Positions 9,119 to 20,546 of a DNA stretch of 64,000 nt are shown one piece after another. The translations under genes and the position numbers were made by a program. Position 1 is the first letter of the stretch. Each line of letters begins with the position of its first letter. Origin of the DNA: Sporothrix humicola. Its lineage: Eukaryota; Ascomycota; Sordariomycetes; Ophiostomatales; Ophiostomataceae. A model generated the notes under the pieces. The model saw only the letters and a list, made by a program, of their open reading frames with translations, had not been told where the DNA came from and did not search any database. The DNA is taken from assembly GCA_021396245.1 (NCBI GenBank), contig WNYE01000068.1, forward strand, positions 1-64,000, written 5' to 3'.

Positions 9119-11152
9119 ATGTTCCGGTTTTGGTCTACTGAATCGAGGGGATGCTCCAGTGCCACAAAGGCGGAATCGCCGCCCTCACCTGATGACTACT
9201 TCGGCTCCGTACATGATGCGTATGACGCTTCTAAGATGCCCGCAACTTCTGCGGCCGATGCGCCGATGGCGAAACGAAAGCGCACAGATGACCACGACGC
9301 AGTGCTGCCACCCTCTCCGTCTATGGACCTCGACCCTCCGACCGACCCTCAACCGACAGCGAAGCGCATAAGGACCGGCTGTAATGGAAACACTTGGGCG
9401 CACGCTCGTAGCAACCTGTCTTCAGGCGGCGCGTCGTTGAACAGCCGTCCGGCCTCGCCTCCTTCACCTCCACTGTCGGTATCGCTTGCTATGCAGGACC
9501 ATGTTGGCCTAGAGGCGGCCAGAGATGTTTTCCAGTTCGAGTTCGCGCATGAGATTCTGACAAGGAACAATGAGCTGCGGCTTATTGAACAGGAGACAGC
9601 AAAGTGCCAAATTGCGCTGGAGCAGTTGCGCCGGTGCCATCTCATCCCCTACCCGACTCACTGCCCCACACCAGCGCAGATGCTGGATATCGCAAGCGGT
9701 CGTGGCATCGCTGTGCGACCGAGGCCGGGCGCTACCGTTCCGAAGTGGTGTACTCCCTTCGGCGTCGTTGACGGCCCGTACGCGCGCCATTACGCCAAGT
9801 GGCTCATCCCCGACCCTGTTTTTGATGGCCCCCTTCCCAATTGGCCTGGCTTTGCGCCTCCCGCTCGGGCGGTGAAGAGCTATGCGACCGCCGACGCAAG
9901 AGCCACGAGGAACAGCATCTCGGACTCCAGCAAACCGCGCGCGACACGCGGCATTTCTGGCCAGAAGCTGCACTCGCTGTCCAGCGGCTACCCTCAGCCC
10001 AAGGACAGGGCCGGACCCTGCGTTTTGAAGCGCTCAGACGGTAAAGTCGTAAAGCTGGTCTGCACCGACTGCCACCGTGACAACTTCTCCAGTACGCAAG
10101 GCTTCATCAACCACTGCCGTATTGCTCACAAGCGCGATTACAAGAGCCATGACGAGGCTGCCATTCATTGCGGTCACCCAATCGAAGTCGATACTGCGGC
10201 TCCCCCTCCAACCGTAGCGCTAGCCAAGAATACTGCTGCTGCGGCAAAGGCTGGGCCTGCCGTTCACAAGAGCGGTGGCATTCACATTCCGGCTACTGCT
10301 GCTGCGTCCCTTCCTTCTTCTGCTCTTGCCACCCCTCTCACTGCGGGCATTACGAGCACGCCCATCGGAACCGCTCTTCCTGGTCATGTCTACACCCTGG
10401 CTAAGGCTGATGGCAATACTGCTGACACTGTCTTGGACCGGATTCATTCGACTTACAAGACGTCTACGACCACTGCTACTGGTGTGCGTGGTAACCAGGT
10501 GAAGGATAAGAAGCCGAAGGCTACCTCTGCTGCGTTTGTTGGATCGGATAAGACGCCGTTCTTGTCTCGTTTCTTGGAAAAGAAGGAGTTTGACGGCAAC
10601 CTTGATGCGTCGGTGGAAGATGCGAAAGAGGTCACCGATTTCAACGACATGGCTTGGTATGTCGATGAAGGTTTTGATGACTTTTCCCTGGACACACCGC
10701 GAGGCGACTCACCTGCCGCAACCACTGTCAAGCGTGCTCCCGCGAAGTCGACACCCCAGGCTTCACGACTAAGTGGCAGCCAGAAAGCATCCGGTGCCGA
10801 CCACATTCCGTTCGGTCGGCAGATTGTTGACTATGTCTCGATCGATAATGTCGGTGAACCAATGGATCTCAGCCCTATCCCCTCGGCTAGCAACAACGCG
10901 CCATCGCTGGTTAGTGATGACGGCGAGTACGACGACTCAGACGACGGCTCGGTATCGGAGGCATCCGACAGCGACATGGGCAGTGTCTCGGATGTTGCCG
11001 AGATCACGATTGACGAGGATGAAGACCATGCGCACAACGCACCCCGTCCTCTCCGCCGTGATAGTGGCAGTGTCAAACTCAAGAAGGACGAGCCCAAGCA
11101 CGTTACCTTTGTCAGCCCCGTAAAAGGGTCTAACAACGGTAGACGCAACTAA
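9119..11152 (+). CDS. AHC1-like C2H2 zinc-finger protein (putative ADA-type HAT component)
   Basis: Single-exon gene of 677 codons. An N-terminal Pro/Ser-rich region with basic patches (AKRKR, AKRIR) precedes a predicted helix at about residues 140-175, probably coiled coil. A conserved block with WCTPFGVVDGPYARHYAKWL follows. The zinc finger is at about 312-340: C315-x2-C318-x13-H332-x4-H337, embedded in DNFSSTQGFINHCRIAHKR and followed by YKSHDEAAIHCGHPI. That context is the AHC1-like C2H2 type; yeast Ahc1 is a subunit of the ADA histone acetyltransferase complex. The C-terminal third is Ser/Thr/Ala-rich, with an acidic DDGEYDDSDDGSVSE tract near 600-640. Start at 9119 is the first ATG after the pyrimidine leader; an in-frame ATG at residue 40 (MPATSAAD) is an alternative. 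The zinc finger is clear; complex membership is inferred. Confidence 0.7.
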   Translation: MFRFWSTESRGCSSATKAESPPSPDDYFGSVHDAYDASKMPATSAADAPMAKRKRTDDHDAVLPPSPSMDLDPPTDPQPTAKRIRTGCNGNTWAHARSNLSSGGASLNSRPASPPSPPLSVSLAMQDHVGLEAARDVFQFEFAHEILTRNNELRLIEQETAKCQIALEQLRRCHLIPYPTHCPTPAQMLDIASGRGIAVRPRPGATVPKWCTPFGVVDGPYARHYAKWLIPDPVFDGPLPNWPGFAPPARAVKSYATADARATRNSISDSSKPRATRGISGQKLHSLSSGYPQPKDRAGPCVLKRSDGKVVKLVCTDCHRDNFSSTQGFINHCRIAHKRDYKSHDEAAIHCGHPIEVDTAAPPPTVALAKNTAAAAKAGPAVHKSGGIHIPATAAASLPSSALATPLTAGITSTPIGTALPGHVYTLAKADGNTADTVLDRIHSTYKTSTTTATGVRGNQVKDKKPKATSAAFVGSDKTPFLSRFLEKKEFDGNLDASVEDAKEVTDFNDMAWYVDEGFDDFSLDTPRGDSPAATTVKRAPAKSTPQASRLSGSQKASGADHIPFGRQIVDYVSIDNVGEPMDLSPIPSASNNAPSLVSDDGEYDDSDDGSVSEASDSDMGSVSDVAEITIDEDEDHAHNAPRPLRRDSGSVKLKKDEPKHVTFVSPVKGSNNGRRN

Positions 11153-12366
11153 GACGATTGGAGACCACTTGACACTCGCTACGCAATGCCGCAACCACCT
11201 ACCCCGACAACCTACAATCCTTCGACCTCCTACTACCTTTTTTTCTTGTACCCCTCTTTTGATTTCACACGTTACTCTTTTAATTTCAGCGTGCTTTCTC
11301 TGCTTTCCCGCGCTCTGATTACTGCACATACCGCTTTTATGTGTCGATGACCTTTTCCTTCTTTATTTCTCTCTCTCTCTACCTTATACCTCGTCTTTTC
11401 CCCCCAACAATCAAAATTAGAGTGATAAACACATGGGTTTTTTTTATCGTCTTGCTCGCGGCAACGCAAGGCGCGGTTCTTGTTTTTTTATCTTTTATTT
11501 TATTTATTCTTTTTGGTTCAAGTGTTTTTTTCCTCAGGTCTTGGAGGTTTCAGCGCATGGGATGGTGGGCTTTCGGGTTTTGTGCGTTGCTTCAAAGGTT
11601 TATGTTTTTCACAGTTTTTCTTTCACTTCCCGTCTGCTGGTTTAACCTCTTTGACTTTCTGTACTTTTTCCGGGTGCGCTGTTAGGGAGGTTGGGATTGC
11701 ACTGTGTACAGATACAGGGAAGTTTGGTGAATATGTCTGAAAGAGGGCATGATTCACAGGTGGCCAAAGATTTCAAGGCCCGAGACTGAGACTCGCTGAT
11801 GGGTGACAAGAAGACGGTGTTTTTCTCTGTCTGCGTTCTTTTTTTTTTGCAGGTCAGATGTTTTACTACCGAACTGTACATACTTGAAACCGAACATACA
11901 AAATATTTTAAAATTATGAACTTGATCAATGTGAGTGAAATGTGACTGTAGTACGAACTAAGGAATAGGATTAGGATTAATGAACAAGATTGTACATACA
12001 TAAAATACCATTGTCAGAGACAAAGCCACAATGTGTGCAAGGTTTGTTCATCAAGTATGGCTGTTCACTCCATTCAAACTCTTTGTTACAAGGCTAGGAT
12101 GAACACTGTTCATGACTTTGGATGAACAATTACCACGAATATCCAGGCCATACGAAAGGACTATAAACTTGATCTCGTCTGTCCGACTATGGATTATTTT
12201 TTTGATATTTTCTTCAAAACAACGCAATCCCTTCACCAACCAGCACTTTGAAGTCAACAATACAAAGACAAGGTAAGTACTACGACGTAGCAACATCGTA
12301 TACATACACCTTTTCTTGAAACCCCGTTTCCTCTTTCTACCGGCAGCCGCAAAAAAGAAAGAAAAG
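11153..12366. other. Intergenic, 3' region of AHC1-like gene and leader of small orphan gene
   Basis: T-rich plus strand from 11220 to 11700, then mixed sequence. A probable 5' UTR intron of the next gene spans 12273-12346 (donor GTAAGT, acceptor CGGCAG). No other gene seen. Confidence 0.5.
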
Positions 12367-12690
12367 ATGTGCATCGAGTTTGTGGATGAGACTACCTACA
12401 TGCACTGTGGCCACACAGTCATGTACGATTATGATTTCATGCGCTGCACGATTGGTGAGACATCGAGCCCTCCGTGCCCGCAGCTGCTCAAGTATCCCGG
12501 CAAGAAAACGGAGCTCGACGACCACTGCGTGAGCTGCGACATGCTCACTCCGCAGGAGAGATCGGAGAGCCTCGTTAACATCATGCTCACCGACCAGCTT
12601 GAGAACCTTGGTTTCGAGAAGAGTCTGGATGACCAGATCAAGGACCTCTCCCTGGCGGAGAAGGAGCCGGCTGAGGAGGAGAAGAAGTGA
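12367..12690 (+). CDS. Small cysteine-containing protein of unknown function
   Basis: 107 codons, single coding exon, start ATG at 12367 preceded by AAAAAAGAAAGAAAAG. I do not recognise a named family. The N-terminal half has a Cys/His pattern that could bind metal: C2, then MHCGH, a further Cys in DFMRC, PCPQ, and HCVSCD. The C-terminal half is acidic and helical, with LTDQLENLGFEKSLDDQIKDLSLAEKE and a Glu/Lys tail. There is no signal peptide or membrane segment, so it is probably cytosolic or nuclear. Codon use is GC-rich like its neighbours, and a 74-nt 5' UTR intron just upstream fits a real transcript. It is convergent with the GPI-protein gene. Similar short MC-start, CGH-containing proteins exist in fungi, but their role is unknown. 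Confidence 0.6.
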   Translation: MCIEFVDETTYMHCGHTVMYDYDFMRCTIGETSSPPCPQLLKYPGKKTELDDHCVSCDMLTPQERSESLVNIMLTDQLENLGFEKSLDDQIKDLSLAEKEPAEEEKK

Positions 12691-13075
12691 GGGAGTGCGC
12701 TAAACATTTCACTAACATATCAATACCAGATAACATTTCAATCATATCACTTTGAAAAACCAACAACATATACCTTGCCCTTGAAAATTGCAACTTTTGC
12801 ATGTGAATAATGTCCTGATCCCGCGACCCAAAAAATTAGAGATTATATTGTGTGTGAAAAAAGTGGCTATGAACGAGAGACAAAGAAATATCAAAGAAGA
12901 TGGTTAAAAGGGGTGGTTCAGATTTTTGTGTGAACAAAAAGACCTGAAAGAAGAAGGTGGGTCATGTTGGCTGGGAAAAAAGAGTCCTGAGAACCAAGAA
13001 ATAACATAAAGCTGTTCATTACTTTTTTGTCTTTCTCTTCTCACTCTTCTCTTTTCATAATCTCGCCTCTTCCCT
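12691..13075. other. Convergent 3' intergenic region
   Basis: Lies between the 3' ends of the small orphan gene and the GPI-protein gene. A-rich with no reading frame of note; presumably both 3' UTRs. Confidence 0.6.
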
Positions 13076-13642
13076 TTACAGGAGAGCAGCGACCATGCCG
13101 GCAACAGCGAACAGCATGCTGCCCGACTTGAAGGCCAGGTCAGCGCCCGAGTTAGTCTCGGTGGCGGTGGCGGCCGTGCCGGAAGCGGTGCCCGAAGAGC
13201 CAGTCTTGTCGGAGCCCGCGGCGGACTGGGTGCCGGAGGGCTTGGTGGCCGTGGTGCCGGAGGTGCTAGTGGTCTTGGCGGCAGTGGGCGTCGCCGAGGG
13301 GTACTGGCTGGCGTAGCCACAGAAGATCTGCTGCTGGCCCTTGGCGGTCACGACAGTCTGGTCGTTGGGGCAGTTGTTGTAGCACCTATACTGCTGTTAG
13401 TGGTGGGTTGTTGTTACGGAGCATTAGGAGAGGCAGACGTACGTCACAATGGCGCCGTAGGCATTGCACTTGCAGTCCCAGTCGTTGGTGCCGCACGAGT
13501 CGAACAGGTCGTTCTCGGTTTGCAAGCAGGCATCGAGGATGTTCTGGGCGGCGCACGCCGAGGTAGCGACGGGGGCAGCGGCCGAGGTGGTGGCGGCGGA
13601 GACGGCGGTAGCCAGGAGGGCGGCGACGGCAAGGAACTGCAT
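13076..13642 (-). CDS. GPI-anchored Ser/Thr-rich eight-cysteine cell-surface protein
   Basis: Two exons, 13642-13443 and 13385-13076, give 169 residues. A signal peptide (MQFLAVAALLATAVSA) leads a compact domain with eight cysteines, of which the last three are in CKCNAYGAIVTCYNNCPND and IFCGYASQY. A Thr/Ser/Ala/Gly-rich stalk follows, likely O-mannosylated, ending in a hydrophobic tail (SMLFAVAGMVAALL) after a TNSGA-type omega site, so a GPI anchor is expected. Eight cysteines recall CFEM proteins, but the spacing does not follow CFEM closely. It resembles proteins annotated in fungi as GPI-anchored serine-threonine rich. The product is wall- or membrane-bound; its function is unknown. The 57-nt intron falls inside a Thr codon (GTACGT donor, TATAG acceptor). 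Confidence 0.8.
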
Positions 13643-16600
13643 GTTGGCGGTATTGAGGGGGTATTTAAAAATTAACTTGGGAGAGAAATGGTGAAGGAGA
13701 AGTCGTGAGAATTTATTAAAAAAAAAGAGTTTTTGAGAAGTAGCGAAAGACGTTGAGTAAAGAAGGACCGGTAGCTTGTTCGAAACGAGTGACAAGAATA
13801 GAATTATAAGCGAAGGGACGTGAAGATCGTGAAAATAAGTTTGATCGTGGGGGAGAAGGAGAAAAAGAGAAGAAAAGAAGAGAGAGAAAAGGAAGAGGAG
13901 AAGAAGAAGAGAAGAGAAAAGAGGAGATCAAGAAAAGAGGAGCCACGCGAAGCAATGACGACCCACGGACTTTTTTGATAAACAAAAGGGGAAGAGCGCC
14001 GGACGCCAGCAATCGGACAGCCCTGTCGCACCACCACAACGGACGCAAGCATTACGACGTATTACAGCAGAACCTGGGAATAGCAACAGCTCAGGAGGAT
14101 CAGTGGGAGTTTGGCTACTTTCTGTTTTACAGTGCGCTGCAGGCATTCTACGGTCGATGGCATGGAGGAAGGTGCCTGGCACGCTTTGTCAACGGCAACA
14201 GGAAGCAACGACCTCCTGACAAAGACAATTGACACGCTGTGGCTCGCCTTCTAAAACAGCATTAATCACAAATGGGGGAAAGAGAGCAAAGAAGAAAATA
14301 TGGGATAGGCTCATTCAAAGGAAGGAAAGAAGGGCCGGGGGTGGGCAGCTTGGCCGGTTCGTGCTTTCCCCAGCCGGGTAACGGGTTGGAGGGAAGGAGC
14401 CACCGCGTGCGCGAACATCCCCAAGGAATTTCCACACTTTTCTCCTGACGCAGATGGGCAAGACATTATTATGTGCGTTTTCCCGGCATCGCGGCACTAC
14501 TTTTTTCTCGGTGCATCTCTCGAGAATACGCTGTGCACCTTGAAGTTTGTACCTGTTGTTTCAAGTAAAACCCGTGAGCGCAAGGAGGTGCCCAAGCAAG
14601 ATGGCGATGTGCCTTCTGGTTCTTTCTCGGTTCTCATGACCGTGACTCGATGGGAAATAAGGAAAGCACGACCCACGCTATATTTTTTGTGGGGAGCTTC
14701 AGCGGTAGCGTCCGACGCGACTCGATCGACACCAGAACTCAGAGCCACTGTGATGAACAAACTTTTGGGTTTTTGTCAAGCTTCTCTCGCTCTCTTGCGC
14801 TATCTCGCAGCGGTCCCAAGAGGTTATTTCCCCTAATATGCCTGCACTCGCGCACCCCTGTTGAGTTTGTTCACATCTTTTCACACAGCTGGACCACCCC
14901 GGCACCCATCACGATCCGCCTGATTGGTCAATGCGAGCTAATGTTAAATTTGGGTGGACAAAATGATGGTCGCGCTCGGCGCGCCCCTTCCCTTTTCGAC
15001 CTCCCCTGTCTCTTTCCGCTTTCCCTGCGAGATTGACTTTTCTCCTCTCATTTTCTGGGGGGAAATAACGTGGAAAGTGAAGGGGGGGAAATGGGAGGAA
15101 ACAGCAGGAAAATGCTCATGGCAAGGAGAGTTCTTTCCGTATGGCAATCGGCGCACGAACCCACGCCTTGTAATGCCGGCAAGGCTTTCCTCGAAAGGTG
15201 GTGGGAAAGAGCGATCGGATGTGTCCTTTTGTTTACAAACTTCACTCAGCACCCCTATTTTTCACCTTTTCCCTGCAGCCCTAGCATTAGAGCATGCGCA
15301 CCCCATATTTTAGGTGTTGCTAGCGCCCGCAACGCAGCATTCCAGTGAGCAAAGTTGCTGTTGTGTGCCTGACTAGCGCATCTCTTCCCATCTGCACAAG
15401 ATGTGCGATTGGGTTGCACTCTCTTCGGGAGACGAATGCGCGAAAAAGTAAGGGAAAATGGAAAGGTGTGGGTGACTTTGTCGATCCCTCTAGGGGACCA
15501 TCTTCCCAAGACGGAACCGTGGACTAGCAGAGTCGCCGGAGTGGAGGCAAGAGAAAGATGCACACCATACTTTGGAGAAAAGATGCATCTCAATCGATGG
15601 GATTTCTTTGACTGTTTTACTTATTTTTGTGGCAAAGGAATGCAAAACTGTTGCCACGGCACACAACGGACAATATACGAACTGCAGTGAATACCTCGTG
15701 AAGGAGTCTGGGCACGATGTGACAGAGTTGCTGTGGGGTTAAGACAGCGCATTCTCACGATTATTAAGTCCTTGATACGATTTGGATTCTGGCGGTCTGA
15801 CTCGGCCTAAATAATTATGTGACAACAATTGGAGACGGGGAATCCATCTCGCGATGTTGATACGCCGCCCTCGTGTGGCATGATCTCGTGATGGAAACGG
15901 CGTTACACCTGGCCTGCATGTAGAGTCCTTTGAATATATGTGAGAACAGCAAACAACACCAAACGAAACGAAATAAATGTCTGCCAGGCCGTTGTATATG
16001 AATGTTTATGCATGTATATGCAGGCCGCTTCCTGCTTTAACGTCACCCATTACGACGCCCTGCAGTCGGTTCGGCCGTGAAACCACAAAACATGGCCAAC
16101 TGGGAAACAGGAGGGTCGTGGCTTTTTGTTTGAATTACAGTGCACCGTAGGACGGAGAACAAACTTGGACACGGCGCCGAGCAGAGACATCTGAGTTACA
16201 AGAACATAACTCCATGTAAAAAGGCGATGCTGTGGTTGTGATCGGGGATTGTTCCGTATTATGCGAAGTCAAAAAGTACTTCGTAGGTCGAACGGTATTG
16301 CCAACGCCCCGTTATAGGGCCACGCGTCGAACGAGCTGGGATAGAGAGGTAGACAGATAATATGCATTCTATTGCAGGCCGATCCGGGGAGTGCAGCGCC
16401 ATTTAAGTACTTCTTTGAAAGAGAGTCATGTCCTCTCCACAAAAGGCGGTGGCTGTTTGTGTAAAACGATGGCTGATATTGTGCTTCTATTTGTGATATT
16501 GAGAAATATAGCGAAGTATATGCGTCTTGACTATTTACTAGCCACCTGATTCTCGAACGAGCAAGAAAGAAATCAAAGAGCGGGATATTTCACTGGCCCA

Positions 16601-16891
16601 ATAAGGAACATGCAAGTGGTTGAAAAGGTACAGCAAATGGTAGATATAATATGACAATGAATGCACACACAAGAAAATACAAAAAGTAAACAAACAAACA
16701 CCAACCCCGATCCTCCGTAGGATCACTCCCTATCTAGATGGAATAAACAGCAGCCGGCCCAAAGAAACCAATGACAAAAAAGATTAGAACAAAGCCGTCA
16801 AAAATTCGGGATGAAACAAGATGAAATAAAACCATGGGCCAGACAGAGCCCTTCCTTTTTTATTTGTTGCCGCTCACAGAAGAAGCCCAAT
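13643..16891. other. 3.2 kb intergenic upstream of the GPI-protein gene
   Basis: From 13800 to 13960 the plus strand is GA-rich (AGAAGAGAAGAGAAAAG-like), i.e. a pyrimidine-rich leader for the minus-strand GPI-protein gene. The rest, to the 3' end of ISWI, is mixed sequence with no frame that looks coding and no RNA gene that I can support. Confidence 0.55.
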
Positions 16892-19800
16892 TTACCGCTT
16901 ACGGCCCTTGGACTTGTTCTTGGAGCTGGCCGCCGCCGCCGCCGCCGCGGCCTGCTTCCCCTGTGGCTTGCCCTTGGTCTGCTTAGCACTGGACGAAGCC
17001 ACGCTGGAGGCCCGTGACGGCGATGCCGAGCTGGCCTTACTGCTGGTGCCACCGTTCTTAGCCTTGACATTGTCGATGGTTTTGTTCTGGAGATGTTAGC
17101 GAGATTTTCTATGTTACAAAATCAAAATACTGTCAGTGCTGCTTACCTTAACACCGTTCTTGGACTTCTTCTTGGGTGGTGCGCCCAGAACGCTGTCCTC
17201 GTCGTTCTCCTCGTCCTCGGGCTCGCGCTTGGGCTTGCCATTGGCGTGGCCGTGGCCGTTGGTCTTGGCCGTGTTGAGGTCGTCAAACTCCTTGACAATG
17301 GTTGTCAGGAGCGTCGTGCAGCGACGGCTCAGCTCGCTGGGCGTGCGGCTCAAAAAGAACCAGTCGAAGCGGAAGAGCGGGCTCTCGCGGATCTCGTCGC
17401 GGATCTTTTCGTAGATGCCCTCTGAGTCGATACCATGCTTATCGAGCTGCACCAGGAGGAAGCGGTCCTCCTCCTCGGTGTACACTTTCTTGTTGGTCGT
17501 CGACACCGAGTAGTTGATGCGCAGCTGCTGGAGCGGCACGCGGTACTGTTGCATCTTCTTGCGCAGCATCTTGCGCTGGTGCTCAATCTTGCGCAGCTTC
17601 TCCTCACCGTCCTCAATGACCTTGATCGCGCGCGGGTAGTCACCTATCTCCTTGTAGCGCTGCCAGAACACCTTGGCGTATTGCTTGACTTCGGCGCCCG
17701 TCTTGCTGTCGACCTCCGTGGCAATGTTCTCGTAGTCGGTGCGACCGTACTTGGCCGATCCGTTGATAAACTGCTGGTAGTCGCGACGGTTCCACTCGGA
17801 GAAACCCATGGTCGAGAGCCGCTGCTTCTCCTCCTGCTCCTCCTCGGTCAGCGGAGCTGCGTTATCAATCTCTTGCTGGTCGATCTGCTGCTCGGCCTCG
17901 CGCTCCTCCAGCGTGTCCTCCTCACCGTCGGCCAGTGGCACCTTATAGCCAATCTCCTTGCGGTAGTAGGCCGTCTCACGGTCCTGCAGGTCGCGCAGAG
18001 CTTCGGGATAGAACTGGTAGTCTTGGACGTGGATCTGCTTGGGCGCACGGGGAGCCTTGGGCTTGGCCTCCTTCTGGGACTGGACGTGGCCGTACATGGC
18101 CTGGCGGTAGTACTGGTCAATCGAGTACACCTGCTCCTTGCGCTCACGCTTGGCCGGGTTGATCCACGTAAGACCGACGTCCTTCTTCTTGGCGGCAAAG
18201 TTCTCACCGTTCCAGTCGTAAGCCGACTCGGACGTGAACTTTTGCAGGTCGTCAATGCCGAGCTTCTCGTACCGCGCGTTGAGCTCCTTCGTCCGTGTCT
18301 CACCGCTCTGCAGGATCGCATCGATATCCTCGTCAGTCATGTCCATGCCTCCCTTCTCGCCCATCGTGCCAGTGCCTCCGCCCTTTGTGTTAAAGACGCG
18401 CTCGGCACCGTGCTGGATCATGGAAAGCAGCTCATCCTTGTTGGCAGCGGCCTTGGCGGCAATCTGTGCCCGGCCCTGCTGGATGACCAGCTGGTCGAGC
18501 CGTAGCTTCTGGGCGGCACGCTCCAACACCTTCTCCTCGATGGCGTTGTCGGTGATGAAGCGGTAGACGTAAACCTGCTTGGTCTGGCCGATACGATGCG
18601 CACGGTCCATGGCCTGCAGATCGGCCTGGGGATTCCAGTCACTGTCGTAGAGGACGACAATGTCGGCCGTCGTCAGGTTGATGCCCAGACCGCCGGCACG
18701 GGTGGTCAGCAGGAAGACAAACTTCTCGGAGCCAGGCTTGTTGTACTCGTCGATTGCTGCAATACGGTCCTCGTGCGCCGTGTTACCGTCAATACGACAG
18801 TATTGGTAGTCACGGAACACACAGTAATCCTCGAGAATGTCGAGCTGACGGCTCATCTGCGAGAAGATGAGCACGCGGCTGCCCTGCTTCTGCATGCGCT
18901 TCAGCAGCTTGTCGAGCACGACCATCTTGCCGGCGTTGAAGACCAGGTGCTCGTCGGTCGTGTACGGCGGGCCGGGCTCCGCGCCCTCGAACAGGTACGG
19001 GTGGTTACAGCACTTGCGCAGTTGCATGACAATGTTGAGCAGACGTGTCTTGGACTCGCGCTTGCCACCGGCACCGTTGACGGCGTCAATGTCCTTCTCG
19101 AGAATCTTTTGGTACCACTTGACCTGCATGTCCGACATGCCAATGTAGACGTTGACCTCCTTTTTGGGCAGCAGGCTCTTCTCGACATCACTCTTGACAC
19201 GACGCAGCAGGAACGGCCGCAGAACACGGTGTAGCTGCTGCACCACGGTGTCCTGGTCACGGCCCTGGCCGGAGAACCACTGGTCGAAAGCCTCCGAGTC
19301 GCCAAAGACGTCGGGAAGCAGGAAGTTGAGCAGTGCCCACAGCTCGTGAAGGTTATTCTGCAGCGGCGTACCCGTGATAAGGAGACGGTTGCGGGAGGTA
19401 AACAGACGGATGACCTGGGCGAGCGACGACTCTTCGTTCTTGATGCGGTGGGCTTCGTCGATGATAATGTACTCCCAAGCGAACTTCTTCAAGTGGGACT
19501 TCTCGCGGAGAATCATTTCGTAACTTGTGATACAGACATCAAAGTTCTCGTCGACAAGGCGGTCCTGGATCAGGTTGTTACGCTCCTCTTTGGCACCCTG
19601 CAGGACAAGGACATTGACCTCGGGCGTCCACTTGGCAAACTCGCGCTTCCAGTTGTCAAGGGTCGACTTGGGTACGATGACCAGGTGCGGGCCGGTGATG
19701 CCCATAATGTGGCGGAGGTAGCCGAGGAAGGAGATGGTCTGCAGAGTCTTGCCCAGACCCATTTCGTCGGCCAGAATGCCCGAGATACCGTTCTCGTGCA

Positions 19801-20546
19801 GCGAGATCAGCCAGTTGAGACCGGCCACCTGGTAGTCGCGCATTGTGCCCTGGATGAAGGCCGGAGACTCGCGGAAAACAGTCTCGGCCGAGCCGCCGTG
19901 CTTCTCGTCCTGGAGCAGCTCGGCATCTTCCTCAGCTTCTGTCCGACGCTGGCGGCCGGTTGCGGCACCGCCCTGGCGAGCCGATTTCTTGGATTTGTTG
20001 GCCTCCGCGTTCTGGCGATCAATCTCCTCAACGACTTCGCGGACTTTGGGGTTCGGATTCGTGTCGATAAAGTGGCGGAAGAGGTCGGTCAGGCCTAGCA
20101 GGTACTTGAAGCGCCGGATGGTATCGTCCTCCTACAGGCGGGGAAAAGAGGTTAGTTTCAGTCCTTGCAAGTTTGGATGGAAGATGGAGCTTGGGGGTGG
20201 ATTACGCACCTTAGACTCGCCGAGTCGATCGTGCTTGCGGCCAAATATGCTGCGACGGAGCTGGTTGACCTCGGACTTGCGTTTCCGGTTGTCAGGCATC
20301 GAATCGCCCATTACGCTGCTGGCTGTTGTGTTGGGATTTGTGTCGGAATCGGTGTAGTCTGGTGTATCGTCGACCTGGGCAAGTTAGTCAATGAAAAGTT
20401 CACAAGTTTGGGAGACTATCAAGAGGCGCCCCAGAGAACTCAAGAAAACAGGCACGACTTACCGGCACGTAGTATTGAGGACGAGACGCGGGCGCATCCG
20501 GCATGGACGCGTCCGAATCGTTGCCGTCATCTTGCCGTGGGGCCAT
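16892..20546 (-). CDS. ISWI: ISWI-family chromatin-remodelling ATPase
   Basis: Catalytic subunit of an ISWI nucleosome-sliding complex, nuclear. Four exons, 20546-20463, 20374-20210, 20131-17147 and 17086-16892, give 1142 residues, close to yeast Isw1/Isw2. The order is: an acidic N-terminus; the conserved RFKYLLGLTDLFRHFI region; a SNF2 ATPase with ADEMGLGKT (Lys about 211) and the DEAH box (about 308); the second helicase lobe (SQMSRQLDILEDYC, TRAGGLGINL, DRAHRIGQ); then HAND, SANT (GFSEWNRRDYQQFI) and SLIDE (TEEEDRFLLVQLDKHG...RTPSELSRRC) modules. The last exon encodes a basic Lys/Ser tail with eight alanines in a row. Filamentous fungi often have a single ISWI gene, so Isw1 versus Isw2 is not decided here. 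It is divergent from the HAPSTR1-like gene. Confidence 0.95.

Noticed and set aside
13076..13642. CFEM-domain protein
   Set aside because: Eight cysteines are present, but their spacing does not follow the CFEM pattern, so only CFEM-like size and a GPI-anchored Ser/Thr-rich call are kept.
17435..19234. Plus-strand open frames of 356 and 212 codons
   Set aside because: Antisense of the ISWI ATPase exon, whose motifs are unambiguous on the minus strand.
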